The notes: generated by a model not told the origin, from the letters alone. A stretch of DNA of 64,000 bases from CAG-1138 sp964495385 (GCA_964495385.1 CAZBVO010000008.1:5510-69509), one strand, 5' to 3'; positions 17,245 through 25,978 are shown, numbered from the stretch's first letter. A program made the numbers and translations.

Positions 17245-17757
17245 CTATTTAAGCAATGCGGTGAGCTGAGCGAGCAAGTCGTCATCATCGTCGGTAGCAA
17301 CCTTTTTAGCTTTAGGAGCGGTGTGCTCTGCAGCGAAAACGGCGTTTTCGAGAACGATGGTTTTGTTGCAAAGTGCGCTGTTGAGGTCAGGTTTTGCAAC
17401 GCCGGCGTAAACTTCAATGCCGCGAGTCTTCAAATAACTGATGAGAGGCTTGATGTCGCCGTTTCCGTAAAGAATGTAGAAAGCGTCGATGTGGCCGGTC
17501 TGCGCAAGGCTTACAGCGTCGATAACCTGTCTGAGGTCGAGTTTGCCTTTACGTTTGCGCGGAAGGCTGGACAAAGCGTCATAGTTGTTGTTCTGAATGA
17601 ATTCAGCATAGTCTTTGGTACGTTTTGCAGAGTAACCGTAGAATTTGATACCTGCGATTTCGCCCATTTTTGCAACTTCTTTGAGGGATTTTTCAAAAGA
17701 GTCGAACGGGATTCTCACACTTTCGATATCCGCCAAAACAACGATTTTTTTAGCCAT
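17245..17757 (-). CDS. Small NYN-domain protein
   Basis: This 170-residue protein is a stand-alone NYN/DUF88-type PIN-like domain: IVVLADIESVRIP near the start gives the first acidic residue, DLRQVIDAVSLA and FYILYGNGDIKPLI the next. In the last motif the usual SSDGDF reads YGNGDI. A short acidic tail (DDDDDLLAQLTALLK) follows. Compared with the larger NYN protein at 13275-14789 it lacks the LOTUS-like domain and basic tail. A strong GGAGGAAC precedes the ATG. Nuclease activity is inferred from family. Confidence 0.85.
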   Translation of the reverse strand: MAKKIVVLADIESVRIPFDSFEKSLKEVAKMGEIAGIKFYGYSAKRTKDYAEFIQNNNYDALSSLPRKRKGKLDLRQVIDAVSLAQTGHIDAFYILYGNGDIKPLISYLKTRGIEVYAGVAKPDLNSALCNKTIVLENAVFAAEHTAPKAKKVATDDDDDLLAQLTALLK

Positions 17758-17785
17758 AGTAGTTCCTCCAAATTAAATTCGTTTT

Positions 17786-18610
17786 TTATTGTTCTCGTTT
17801 ATAATAAAACAAGTATTGTTGCGCATAACCCGACAAATCGCCAAACCTTTCCAAAAGCATTTCGGCCATGATTTTTGGGGTGGTTTCATACCCGAACAAA
17901 TCCAAAAACACTTTTTTTATCCAAGTGTCAACGGGAAACGTGTCGGTTTTGTGATAAGCGAACAGCAAGACGCAATCGCACACCTTCGGCCCGACGCCCG
18001 TCAGGCGGGAAAGATATTTTCTGGCTTCGTCGGTGGACATACCGTAAACCTTTTCCAGGTCGAATCCGTCCGCCACGGCCCTTGCGGTTTTTGCGAGATA
18101 GGAAGCCCTGTAGCCCGCACCGATTTTTTTGAAGAAATCTTCGCCCGCAGACGCCAATTTCTCCACTGTCGGAAAAGCATAGTATCCGTCCATCCTCTCG
18201 CCCAGCCCTTCACACAGCCTTTCGATGATGATTTTTATGCGAGGGATGTTGTTGTTTGCGCTTATAATGAACGAAAACAGCGTTTCAAGCGGATCCTGAT
18301 TCAAAATTCTTATGCCTTTGCCGTATTGAGCTTGTGCAGGAATTAGGCCTTTATCGCTTAATTCTGACACTATTATACCATAGTTTCGGCGTAAATCAAA
18401 GTATTTTTCAAAAAAATATTCCGAATTTGTAAGAATTATTACGTTATTTCCCTCTTTTTTGACCTCGGCCGTCGCATTTTTGGCAAAAACACGGTAGCCG
18501 TCGGCGGTTTTGAGGTATCTGAAAAGCTGTCCGCACTCGATTGTTTGTGTCGGATCGAAAAATTCGGCGTCAAAAACCGTTATTTTCCCGTTTTCTATCT
18601 TGTAATCCAT
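17786..18610 (-). CDS. ogg: 8-oxoguanine DNA glycosylase, OGG1 family
   Basis: This base excision repair enzyme removes 8-oxoguanine and nicks the strand. The 274-residue protein has the N-terminal OGG domain (FDPTQTIECGQLFRY), the QDPLETLFSFIISANNNIPRIKIII helix pair and the helix-hairpin-helix/GPD motif LTGVGPKVCDCVLLFA, with the catalytic Lys after VGP and the Asp in DTFPVDTWIKK. All key residues are present. I chose the ATG at 18608-18610; the reading frame is open nine codons further upstream through an alternating GC tract. Confidence 0.95.
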   Translation of the reverse strand: MDYKIENGKITVFDAEFFDPTQTIECGQLFRYLKTADGYRVFAKNATAEVKKEGNNVIILTNSEYFFEKYFDLRRNYGIIVSELSDKGLIPAQAQYGKGIRILNQDPLETLFSFIISANNNIPRIKIIIERLCEGLGERMDGYYAFPTVEKLASAGEDFFKKIGAGYRASYLAKTARAVADGFDLEKVYGMSTDEARKYLSRLTGVGPKVCDCVLLFAYHKTDTFPVDTWIKKVFLDLFGYETTPKIMAEMLLERFGDLSGYAQQYLFYYKREQ

Positions 18611-18645
18611 AATTTTTCTCGCGCGCGTGCGCATGCGTACAAATA

Positions 18646-18674
18646 TAATAAAAGGTCGCCGTGCGGCAACCTTT
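18646..18674 (-). terminator. Terminator of the rplU-prp-rpmA operon
   Basis: Minus-strand AAAGGTTGCCG-CAC-GGCGACCTTT followed by TATTATAT, 38 bp after the rpmA stop. Confidence 0.8.
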
Positions 18675-18711
18675 AATTCAAATGATGGCTTCGAACAATC
18701 GAAGCATGTTG

Positions 18712-18996
18712 TTATTCGGCGTCTACCGGGTAAACGCTGACTCTTCTGTCTTTCTTGCCCTTTCTTTCAAAACGTACGGTGCCGTCTACCAACGCAAACA
18801 AAGTGTCGTCGGAGCCGATGCCTACATTGATCCCCGGATGCATAGCCGTGCCGCGTTGACGAACCAAAATGTTGCCGGCCTTTGCGAATTGACCGTCAGC
18901 CTTTTTGGCTCCCAAACGTTTGGACGCGCTGTCGCGACCGTTGTGGGAACTACCGGTACCTTTTTTATGAGCGAAAAGTTGAATTTTAATAAACAT
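18712..18996 (-). CDS. rpmA: Ribosomal protein L27 with cleavable N-terminus
   Basis: Large-subunit protein L27, 94 residues, near the peptidyl transferase centre. It begins MFIKIQLF before the mature AHKKGTGSSHNGRDS, the Firmicutes arrangement in which Prp removes the short leader after Phe so that the new N-terminus reaches the P-site tRNA. The rest (LGAKKADGQ, GNILVRQRGT, HPGINVGIGSDDTLFAL) is canonical. It starts directly after the prp stop and is last in the operon. Confidence 0.98.
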   Translation of the reverse strand: MFIKIQLFAHKKGTGSSHNGRDSASKRLGAKKADGQFAKAGNILVRQRGTAMHPGINVGIGSDDTLFALVDGTVRFERKGKKDRRVSVYPVDAE

Positions 18997-19326
18997 TTAC
19001 TTTACCTCCAAATTGATGAAATCGGAAAAACCTTCATAGAGGTCGGACACTCCCAAAAACAATGTGGAAAGTATAACGTCGGCGTCGTGAGCCTGTCGGT
19101 CCGAAAGTTTTGCCGGAAGAACCATTTTCAGGTAGCCTTCCTCTTCCCTTACCGTGTACTCGACGTTGATGCCGGCCACTCTCATCAGGCCCAAAACGGC
19201 CGTCTGAACGATGCTGGACAGAGCTGCGCAGACGATATCTTCGCCTTCAACCCCGTAGCCTGTGTGCCCGTCGCACTCGACGCTTACGATTCTGTTGTCC
19301 GATTTTCCGAATTTAACGGTTGTCAT
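18997..19326 (-). CDS. prp: Ribosomal-processing cysteine protease Prp
   Basis: Prp trims the N-terminal extension of L27. The 109-residue protein has both active-site motifs of the family: CDGHTGYG with the catalytic His near residue 21, and GEDIVCAALSS with the catalytic Cys near residue 33. It lies between rplU (5 bp upstream) and rpmA (stop next to start), the standard Firmicutes order, so enzyme and substrate are made together. Confidence 0.97.
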   Translation of the reverse strand: MTTVKFGKSDNRIVSVECDGHTGYGVEGEDIVCAALSSIVQTAVLGLMRVAGINVEYTVREEEGYLKMVLPAKLSDRQAHDADVILSTLFLGVSDLYEGFSDFINLEVK

Positions 19327-19331
19327 TTTGA

Positions 19332-19637
19332 TTACTTAACGATTTTTGTGATTTTCAAAGCCGTGTACGGTTGACGGTGGCCTTGGCGTTTACGCTCGTT
19401 CTTCTTAGCTTTGTACTTGTAAACGATAACTTTGTCGAATTTGTCGTTGTAAAGCACTTCTGCTTCGACCGATGCGCCGCTTACAGGATTGCCGACTGCG
19501 ATGTCTGCGCCGTCTGCCAACATAAGCACGTCGAGTTTAACGGTGCTGCCGACTTCTGCGTCCAGTTTTTCAACCTTGACAATTTGGCCTTCTTCAACTT
19601 TAAGTTGTTTGCCTCCGGTAGCTATAATTGCATACAT
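19332..19637 (-). CDS. rplU: Ribosomal protein L21
   Basis: Large-subunit protein L21, 101 residues: MYAIIATGGKQLKVEEGQ at the N-terminus, LDVLMLADG in the middle and KNERKRQGHRQPYT with KITKI at the end. The ATG at 19635-19637 follows GGAGGTATTTTCTT. A leader of about 95 nt and a consensus promoter lie upstream, so ribosomal protein autoregulation is likely. Confidence 0.98.
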   Translation of the reverse strand: MYAIIATGGKQLKVEEGQIVKVEKLDAEVGSTVKLDVLMLADGADIAVGNPVSGASVEAEVLYNDKFDKVIVYKYKAKKNERKRQGHRQPYTALKITKIVK

Positions 19638-19731
19638 AAGAAAATACCTCCTCTTTCCAGTCTCACTGCTTTCAATCAAACCGATTTTCAGGTGTCGCAA
19701 AAGCGCACTTTTACCCTCTGCATGTGGCTCG
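19638..19731 (-). ncRNA. Candidate L21 leader RNA (5' UTR of rplU)
   Basis: The roughly 94-nt leader between the inferred transcription start (about 19731) and the rplU ATG has a purine-rich GCAGAGGGTAAAAGTGCG stretch and a GTGCG/CGACAC-type short hairpin. Structured L21 leaders are known before rplU in Firmicutes. I could not fold this one fully, so the family assignment is position-based. Confidence 0.4.
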
Positions 19732-19737
19732 ATGTAT

Positions 19738-19766
19738 AATTTAGCATAAAAAAAGGGCGATGTCAA
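19738..19766 (-). promoter_or_regulatory. Promoter of rplU-prp-rpmA
   Basis: Minus-strand perfect TTGACA (19761-19766), 17-nt spacer, TAAATT (19738-19743). Confidence 0.85.
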
Positions 19767-19820
19767 CCGATTTTCGCCCTTTGGAAATATATAATTTATT
19801 ATATATAAAAGTATTTTTCG

Positions 19821-21311
19821 TCAATACAGCATCTTTGCCGCCGACGGAAGCGTCAGAATTTTTTCGTTGTCTTCCTTTAAAGTAAACTCCTCGGCGTGAA
19901 CGGTGCTGTCAGGGATAAGATAAATTCGCTTGCCTCTCCAAGAGGTTTGGCACTCCTTGGACAGATACCTCAGCGCAAACACCTTTGCAAACACGTCGGG
20001 ATGTATGTGAACGATAACCGACGTGGCCTGCGATTTTCTGAACAGCTCGAACAGCGCGTCCCTAAGATTCAAAATAACCAATTCCTCGCTGTAAACGTAG
20101 CCGTTGCCGTGGCAGTACGGACATTCGCGAAGCATAACCGCATCGATCATGCTGCGAGTCTTTTTTCTGGTCAGTTCAACCAGCCCCAACCCCGTCATCA
20201 CGGGTTGTCCGGTGTGAATGCGGTCCTTTGCAAGATGCTTCCCCAGTTCCTCTACAACCGCTTTGCGGTGTCCCTCGTCGGCCATGTCTATAAAGTCGAT
20301 GACCACAATGCCGCCTATGTTTCTCAAGCGAAGCTGTTTTGCAATTTCGGCCGTTGCGACCATGTTTGTTTCAAAAACCGTCTGCTCGAGGTCGGTGTCG
20401 CCGACAAACTTGCCGGTGTTTACGTCGATAACGGTCAAAGCCTCGGTGCGATCGATAACGAGGTATGCCCCGTTTTTCATAACCACCTTTCGCTTCAAAA
20501 TGCCGTCAATCTGTTTTTGGAATCCGTAGTGAACGAACATGTTGTCTTCGCCCGGATAAAACTTCAACAGTTTTTTGTCGGGATACATCACCTGAAGTTT
20601 TTCGGCAAGGTCGCGATAGACGTTTTCGTTGTTGACGAAAATGTCGTCGACGTCGTCGGACAAAAAGTCGCGAATGGTCCTGAAAATCAAATCGCCCTCT
20701 TCGTAAACGGTGGTGCAGACAGGCGCTCTGGTGAAGCTTGAAAGTATGTTTTTCCACTTCGTAACCAACTGGTCCATTTCGGCCAATATTTCCTCATCCG
20801 ACGCTTTAGCCGCCTCGGTACGCACGATAAACCCTATATTCGGTGGTTGATGCGACGATACCAACTGCTCCAGACGCTTGCGCTCGGACTCCGATTCTAT
20901 CTTGTGCGAGATGCCCACAAAATTGATGTGCGGCATGATAACCAAAAGCCTTCCCGGGATGGAAATGTTTTGCGAAACCCTTACGCCCTTGGTGCCGAAA
21001 TGATCCTTTACCACCTGACACATCACGATGTCGCCGGGGCTTACGTTGAGGTTTTGCGCCCCCACTTGACCGCCTATATCTTTCGGATCGACAAGGGTTT
21101 CTCCGACGTGCAAAAAGGCGTTGCGCTCAAGCCCGATGTTGACAAACGCCGCTTTCATGCTGGACAAAACGTTTACCACTTTGCCCTTATAAATGTTGCC
21201 GACGAGTTTCGGCATACTGCTTCGCTCGATATAAAATTCGGCAACTTCGCCGTTTTCGACCAAGGCAACCTTTACTCTCTTTGGATGATAATCTATAAAA
21301 ATTCTCTTCAT
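19821..21311 (-). CDS. rng: Ribonuclease G/E
   Basis: Endoribonuclease of the RNase E/G family, 496 residues, for rRNA maturation and mRNA decay. The S1 domain is near 38-125 (GNIYKGKVVNVLSSMKAAFV, NAFLHVGE). The catalytic DNase I-like region has TVIDVNTGKFVGD and IVVIDFIDM, whose Asp residues bind magnesium. The zinc-link ECPYCHGNG supports dimerisation. It ends like RNase G, without the degradosome scaffold. It follows the DUF2344 gene by 4 bp; this order (radical SAM pair, rng, rplU) is common in Clostridia. Confidence 0.97.
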   Translation of the reverse strand: MKRIFIDYHPKRVKVALVENGEVAEFYIERSSMPKLVGNIYKGKVVNVLSSMKAAFVNIGLERNAFLHVGETLVDPKDIGGQVGAQNLNVSPGDIVMCQVVKDHFGTKGVRVSQNISIPGRLLVIMPHINFVGISHKIESESERKRLEQLVSSHQPPNIGFIVRTEAAKASDEEILAEMDQLVTKWKNILSSFTRAPVCTTVYEEGDLIFRTIRDFLSDDVDDIFVNNENVYRDLAEKLQVMYPDKKLLKFYPGEDNMFVHYGFQKQIDGILKRKVVMKNGAYLVIDRTEALTVIDVNTGKFVGDTDLEQTVFETNMVATAEIAKQLRLRNIGGIVVIDFIDMADEGHRKAVVEELGKHLAKDRIHTGQPVMTGLGLVELTRKKTRSMIDAVMLRECPYCHGNGYVYSEELVILNLRDALFELFRKSQATSVIVHIHPDVFAKVFALRYLSKECQTSWRGKRIYLIPDSTVHAEEFTLKEDNEKILTLPSAAKMLY

Positions 21312-21315
21312 ACTG

Positions 21316-21981
21316 TTATTCTCCGAGGTTCTTAAGATAGTCGTCGACGTCGATTGCTTTGCCGCCCACGTTCACGAATTGCCGTGTTTTGACCGCTTCG
21401 GTGATTTCGATATTCAGGCCGAAATCGGCATTTAAAGCATTTATAAGTCTGTCCGCCCTAAGATTGGTGTTGCCCGTTGCAAGCTTAACCGTGAGGCCGC
21501 CGTCGGCCACGGCAACGTCGTAGATAAGCGAACGCACGTCTTTTGTTTCAAGATTGCCTTTGACGGTGTAAGTGATGTTGTAAGTTTTTGCCTCGCTAAG
21601 CGTTTTTACCGCCTTCGACACACCGTCCGAATTGTCCGAAGGAAGATAATACTCGGATGCGAAAATTTTGCCGGCAAGGTTCGGAGACTTAGGCGTTTCA
21701 AAGCATTCAATGCCCTCGAATCCCGGAGCATACACCCCGTTGTAGGCCTCCAAAAACTCTTTTGCAGTCATATCACGGCAGTCGGCCGTAACGTATTCGG
21801 CGCGGCTGTTAAGCCCCAACGCAAGCGGCGGACTGAAAAACAGCAGCATGTGCGGATTGAACCCCTTTGAATACTCCATTTTAATTTGGGCTCGACGAAT
21901 TGCACGGACCATTCCACGCAAAGTGTCGATGTGCGAAATGAACACGGCGGTGCCGCATTTTTTGTATTTTAAGGTTATCAT
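21316..21981 (-). CDS. Radical SAM-linked DUF2344 protein (TIGR03936 type)
   Basis: This 221-residue protein is the constant companion of the TIGR03960 radical SAM enzyme; in other taxa both are one chain. Family marks are the N-terminus KKCGTAVFISHIDTLR, RAQIKMEYSKGFNPH and FFSPPLALGLNSRAEYV. Its start overlaps the stop of the radical SAM gene by 4 nt (ATGA), which fits a stoichiometric complex. The reaction is not established; a role in RNA or ribosome modification has been suggested from its neighbours. Confidence 0.93.
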   Translation of the reverse strand: MITLKYKKCGTAVFISHIDTLRGMVRAIRRAQIKMEYSKGFNPHMLLFFSPPLALGLNSRAEYVTADCRDMTAKEFLEAYNGVYAPGFEGIECFETPKSPNLAGKIFASEYYLPSDNSDGVSKAVKTLSEAKTYNITYTVKGNLETKDVRSLIYDVAVADGGLTVKLATGNTNLRADRLINALNADFGLNIEITEAVKTRQFVNVGGKAIDVDDYLKNLGE

Positions 21982-23765
21982 AGCGCACCTCCGTCGGCCT
22001 TAATGCATTTGACGTTTGACGTGGCTCCGCAGCCGTTGCAGCCCTCACGACAGTTTCGAGTGGTTTTCCCTTCGTAAGCACGGTGGCGCTCTCTAAGCAA
22101 ATATTGTTTTCTGACCGTGGTGTCGATAAAATCCCACGGCAAAACTTCGTCTTCCGAAAATTCACGGGTATAATCTTCGATTTTTATGTCGCAATCGGCA
22201 AGGGCTTTAAGCCACAAATTGTAGTCGAAATACTCCGTCCAGCCGTCGAATTTCGCCCCCAGCTCGAAGGCTCGCACCAAAACTTTGTTGAGTTTTTCGT
22301 CGCCTACGGCAAAAACCTCTTCCAAAACGCTGGTCTCGGCGCCGTGATAGCTGAACGACACGCCCTTGATTTTCTTGAATTCCGCCCTCAACAAATCCTG
22401 TTTGTGCGTCATTTCGTCAAAGTTAATTTGCCTCTCCCACTGGAACGGCGTAACCGGTTTCGGAATAAACACCGAGCAGCTTACGCCTATCGTTATGTCC
22501 TTTTTGTGAACCAACGAAATATAGTGTTCCCTTATCCTTCTTACAAGGTCCACCATGCCCAACAAATCCTCGTCGGTTTCCGTCGGAAGCCCCAACATAA
22601 AGTAAAATTTCACATGGTTGTAGCCTTTCGAAAAGGCCTCGGTCAGCGCCGAAAAAATTTCGTCCTCGGTGATGTTTTTGTTGATTACGTCTCTAAGCCT
22701 TTGCGTGCCGGCCTCCGGCGCAAATGTGAGACTGTTCATCCTGGTCTGCAAAGCAAACGCGCCCTCGAAACTGTTGAGCCTCAGGCTCGGAAGCGCAAGT
22801 CGGATATGCCTGTCCTTAATAAAATCCTGCAAGCCGTTTATAAGCGGCAGAAGCTGGGTGTAATCGCCCGTCGAAAGGCTTGAAAGGCTCATTTCGTCAA
22901 AGCCGGTGTTGGCCAGCATTTCCTTGGCATTGGCCAAACTTTTGGCCGCACTGCGCTCCCTTATCGAGCGATAGTAAAAGCCTGCCTGGCAAAATCTGCA
23001 GCCCGAAGCGCAACCTCTGTAAAGTTCCAACACGGCCCTGTCATGCACGATTTCGATGTTTGAAACAAGCGGTTTGACAGGATAAAATGCGTTTTCGAAA
23101 TCTTTGACAACCGCTTTCTTTACGGTTTCACCCTTTTTAAAATGTTGCGGAACGTACAACCCCTCAACGTTTTTGAGGTTTTCGAGAATTTGCGACTTGG
23201 TCAAATTTTTCTTTTTGCCGTCCCTCACGACCTCCATAAGTTCAACCAGCATGCCTTCGCCTTCGCCGATTTCGATTACGTCAAAAAATTCCTTAAAAGG
23301 CTCGGGGTTGACCGTGCACGGACCGCCGGCAATCATGATAGGATACTCGTCGCCTCTGTCCTTTGCGTAAAAAGGAATACCGGCAAGGTCGAACATATAC
23401 AAAATATTGCTGTACAAAAGTTCGTACTGCACGCTGAAGCCCACAACGTCAAAATCCAAAAAACTTTTTTTGGTCTCGAGGCTGAACAGCGGAATGTTTT
23501 CCTCTTTCAGTTTTTTTCCGAAATCGGGCCAAGGGGCATAGCACCTTTCGGCCGTAAATTGCGGTTTGGAATTAATAAGTTGGTAAAGTATGCTGAGGCC
23601 GAGATTGCTCATGCCTATTTCGTAAACGTCGGGAAAGCACAACAGCAAATTTGCCTCGTACGGCTTGTTCATGTCGGGAGTGTTGTACTCGCCGCCCGTA
23701 TAGCGTGCCGGCTTTTCGACCGACAGCAAAATTTTGTTAAGTTTTTTTTGTGTGACTAAATCCAT
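21978..23765 (-). CDS. B12-binding-domain/radical SAM protein (TIGR03960 family)
   Basis: This 595-residue enzyme has an N-terminal B12-binding-like Rossmann region (LLCFPDVYEIGMSNLGLSILY, about 40-190) and a radical SAM core with the cluster motif GCASGCRFCQAGF (CxxxCxxC, near residue 253). A further Cys group near the C-terminus (CREGCNGCG plus one more Cys) could bind a second iron-sulfur cluster. It overlaps its DUF2344 partner by 4 nt and sits upstream of rng, in the order usual for Clostridia. The substrate is unknown. Confidence 0.95.
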   Translation of the reverse strand: MDLVTQKKLNKILLSVEKPARYTGGEYNTPDMNKPYEANLLLCFPDVYEIGMSNLGLSILYQLINSKPQFTAERCYAPWPDFGKKLKEENIPLFSLETKKSFLDFDVVGFSVQYELLYSNILYMFDLAGIPFYAKDRGDEYPIMIAGGPCTVNPEPFKEFFDVIEIGEGEGMLVELMEVVRDGKKKNLTKSQILENLKNVEGLYVPQHFKKGETVKKAVVKDFENAFYPVKPLVSNIEIVHDRAVLELYRGCASGCRFCQAGFYYRSIRERSAAKSLANAKEMLANTGFDEMSLSSLSTGDYTQLLPLINGLQDFIKDRHIRLALPSLRLNSFEGAFALQTRMNSLTFAPEAGTQRLRDVINKNITEDEIFSALTEAFSKGYNHVKFYFMLGLPTETDEDLLGMVDLVRRIREHYISLVHKKDITIGVSCSVFIPKPVTPFQWERQINFDEMTHKQDLLRAEFKKIKGVSFSYHGAETSVLEEVFAVGDEKLNKVLVRAFELGAKFDGWTEYFDYNLWLKALADCDIKIEDYTREFSEDEVLPWDFIDTTVRKQYLLRERHRAYEGKTTRNCREGCNGCGATSNVKCIKADGGAL

Positions 23766-23766
23766 T

Positions 23767-24723
23767 TTATTTGTTCATCGTAAGAGTTGCCGCACCCAAG
23801 ATGCCGGCATCGTTACCGAGCGTTGCGGCCGTTATTTTGGTTTTAGGGCTGTATTTTGTAGCAAACGAATGTTGTGTAACGTAGCGTTGCAAAGGTTTAA
23901 GCAACGGATCGCCGGCCATGCTCACGCCACCGCCCATAATGATGACCTTCGGTCTGAAAACGTTGACAAGGTTCACAAGGCCGTCGCCGACGTAGGAAAC
24001 GTATTTTTTCAGGACGCGTTTTGCAACCGGGCAATCCTTTTTGACGGCATCGAAAACGGTTTTGCCGCTGACGTCCCCTTCTTCGGCAGCGGTTTTTGCC
24101 AAAACGCTGTCGGGATTTTTTGCGATGGCCGCCTCAACCTGCCTGATAAGCGCAGATGCCGAGGCATAAGCTTCCCAGCAACCGCGTCTGCCGCATCCGC
24201 ATTTTTCGCCGCCGCACTTGATGACGGTGTGTCCGCCCTCGGTGCCTGCTCCGCCAACGCCCTCAAAAAGCTTTCCGCCGACGTAAAAGCCTGTGCCGAC
24301 GCCCGTGCCGAGAGTAACCGTTATGCTGTCCGAAACGCCGTTGCCGCCGCCCCAAACCGCCTCGCCCAAGGCCGCGCAGTTTGCGTCGTTGCTGATGCGA
24401 ATAGGAAATTTATATTGAAACCTTGCCGAAAGTTTGGCAACCAACGGAGTGCCTTTAAAGTTGATGTTCGGGGCAAAACGTACGTTGCCTTTTTCGCCGT
24501 CAACAGTCCCCGGCACGCCGATGCCGACGCCCGACAGTTGATATTCGTGCAAGCCGCCGTTTTCCAGAAGCGACGAAATAAGTTTGTGAATGTCGTCTAT
24601 TATGACGTCCTCCGACTCCGTCGGACGTGTTATTATCGATTGTTTCAAAAGCAGTTTGCCGTTTTCGTCGACAAGTCCGCCCTTTATGCTCATGCCGCCG
24701 ATGTCGATACCGATATAGTACAT
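23767..24723 (-). CDS. glk: ROK-family sugar kinase, probably glucokinase
   Basis: Cytoplasmic ROK kinase of 318 residues that phosphorylates glucose or a related hexose with ATP. It shows GIDIGGMSIKGGLVD for phosphate binding, GVGIGVPGTVD, SNDANCAALGE with the catalytic Asp, GTGVGTG and the ROK zinc motif GGHTVIKCGGEKCGCGRRGC. No HTH is present, so it is an enzyme rather than a repressor. It is the first gene of the minus-strand group that continues into the radical SAM pair and rng, 1 bp before TIGR03960. The exact sugar is an inference. Confidence 0.92.
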   Translation of the reverse strand: MYYIGIDIGGMSIKGGLVDENGKLLLKQSIITRPTESEDVIIDDIHKLISSLLENGGLHEYQLSGVGIGVPGTVDGEKGNVRFAPNINFKGTPLVAKLSARFQYKFPIRISNDANCAALGEAVWGGGNGVSDSITVTLGTGVGTGFYVGGKLFEGVGGAGTEGGHTVIKCGGEKCGCGRRGCWEAYASASALIRQVEAAIAKNPDSVLAKTAAEEGDVSGKTVFDAVKKDCPVAKRVLKKYVSYVGDGLVNLVNVFRPKVIIMGGGVSMAGDPLLKPLQRYVTQHSFATKYSPKTKITAATLGNDAGILGAATLTMNK

Positions 24724-24757
24724 GGCTTCCTCCTAAATTTAAAAGAAATATATATTT

Positions 24758-24786
24758 ATTTTAAAATACTTCGCAAAAATTGTCAA
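24758..24786 (-). promoter_or_regulatory. Promoter of glk operon
   Basis: Minus-strand perfect TTGACA (24781-24786), 17-nt spacer, TAAAAT (24758-24763). Confidence 0.8.
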
Positions 24787-24870
24787 GTGAGCGACATACA
24801 CTTGAACATTTTAACATATTTTCACACCGCGGCGAATACTATTTACAAACTAAACAAAAAAGGAGCGCCT

Positions 24871-25104
24871 ATGTTCACCGAAAACGGCTATCAGCCTAAC
24901 ACAAACATTCCCAACGATTACGTCGTTTATCAAACCAAACCGCAAAGAAAACGTACACGAAAAAGCAAGTCGAAATCACCGTCCGACAAACTGGATTTGT
25001 TTATTCTGCCGCTTATCGGCGCATGTGCCGTCAGCCTTGCTTACCTTGTGTGGCAAGCAGTATCCAACACGGCGGTTATCTCGGCAATAGCAGGTTTATT
25101 GTAA
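24871..25104 (+). CDS. Small unknown membrane protein upstream of the M50 protease
   Basis: A 77-residue protein starting at an ATG 4 bp after AAAGGAGCG. The first half is polar with a very basic stretch (KPQRKRTRKSKSKS), the second half a long hydrophobic region (about 42-75), one TM or a hairpin. It lies 25 bp before the M50 protease gene, the position that SpoIVFA-type regulators take before SpoIVFB. It shows no resemblance to SpoIVFA, so a role as protease partner is only a guess from position. Confidence 0.7.
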   Translation: MFTENGYQPNTNIPNDYVVYQTKPQRKRTRKSKSKSPSDKLDLFILPLIGACAVSLAYLVWQAVSNTAVISAIAGLL

Positions 25105-25129
25105 GTTTTTGCAACTTAAAATCGGTTTT

Positions 25130-25978
25130 ATGCCAAAATTTAAAATCCATCCTGCTTTTTTAATCCTCGGCGCGATTCTCGCCTTAACAGGCAAATTCGC
25201 CGAGGCTTTGGCAAGCATTTCGGCAGTTTTGCTGCACGAGGCAGCACACGCCGTCGCTTCGGGAGCAAGAGGCTATCAAACGGGCAAAATCACGCTTTTG
25301 CCCTACGGCGCCGCCTTAAACGTCTCGGACGACGTCGACGACACCTCGCTTGTCATCATCGCCGCCGCAGGCCCTGCGGCAAACTTCCTGACTTGCCTGC
25401 TCACGGTAAGCGTTTGGTGGATTTTCCCCGCAACGTACGTTTTGACAAAACCGTTTTACACCGCAAACCTCACTATCGGGCTGTTCAATCTGTTGCCCGC
25501 CTATCCCTTGGACGGCGCGCGAATCGTATTGGGTATGTCCAAGCGGCCGCACCGTGCCTTAAAGCGTCTAAAAGTGGTCGGAATTGCAATTTCGGCCGTG
25601 TTGACGGCTGTTTTTGTAGTTCTTGCCGCAAACAAAAACGTCAATTTAACTTTGGGAATTATGGGTGTGTTTTTGTTTGTGGGGGCGGTAAAAGGGCAAA
25701 ATAAAGAGACTGCTTCACTTTTACTGAAAAGCAATCCCCTTGCAAAAAATTTCGTCGGCGGAGTTAAGGAAGAAACCTATCACCTTTCCTCGGACGCAAC
25801 GCTTCGCCGAGCCGTTCTTTTGACCAACTCGGAAAAAATCACCAAATTTGTTGTCGAAGGAGGCGGCAAGTCAACCGTCTTGACCGAAGCGGAACTTTTT
25901 GCCGAACTGAAACGGCACAAACTCGGCGATTCGCTTGCCGACGTCATTTCCGCCCGACAAAATGACCTACACTCCTGA
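25130..25978 (+). CDS. M50 site-2 protease, SpoIVFB-like
   Basis: Intramembrane zinc metalloprotease of 282 residues. HEAAH (residues 36-40) supplies the two His and Glu, and NLLPAYPLDGARI (about 120-132) the third ligand Asp. Four to six membrane helices fill residues 8-195, and a cytoplasmic CBS-like or regulatory tail follows. In sporulating relatives this enzyme cleaves pro-sigma-K; the locus (next to minDE, mreB and rng) is the usual one, but the gene is inverted against its neighbours. The start FKIHPAF fits the ATG at 25130; a TTG at 25109 is in frame, and neither has a good ribosome site. Confidence 0.88.
   Translation: MPKFKIHPAFLILGAILALTGKFAEALASISAVLLHEAAHAVASGARGYQTGKITLLPYGAALNVSDDVDDTSLVIIAAAGPAANFLTCLLTVSVWWIFPATYVLTKPFYTANLTIGLFNLLPAYPLDGARIVLGMSKRPHRALKRLKVVGIAISAVLTAVFVVLAANKNVNLTLGIMGVFLFVGAVKGQNKETASLLLKSNPLAKNFVGGVKEETYHLSSDATLRRAVLLTNSEKITKFVVEGGGKSTVLTEAELFAELKRHKLGDSLADVISARQNDLHS

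Noticed and set aside
23734..25104. A long plus-strand frame covering glk and the small membrane protein
   Set aside because: Only its last 77 codons, after an AAAGGAG site, are a plausible gene; the rest is antisense to the ROK kinase.
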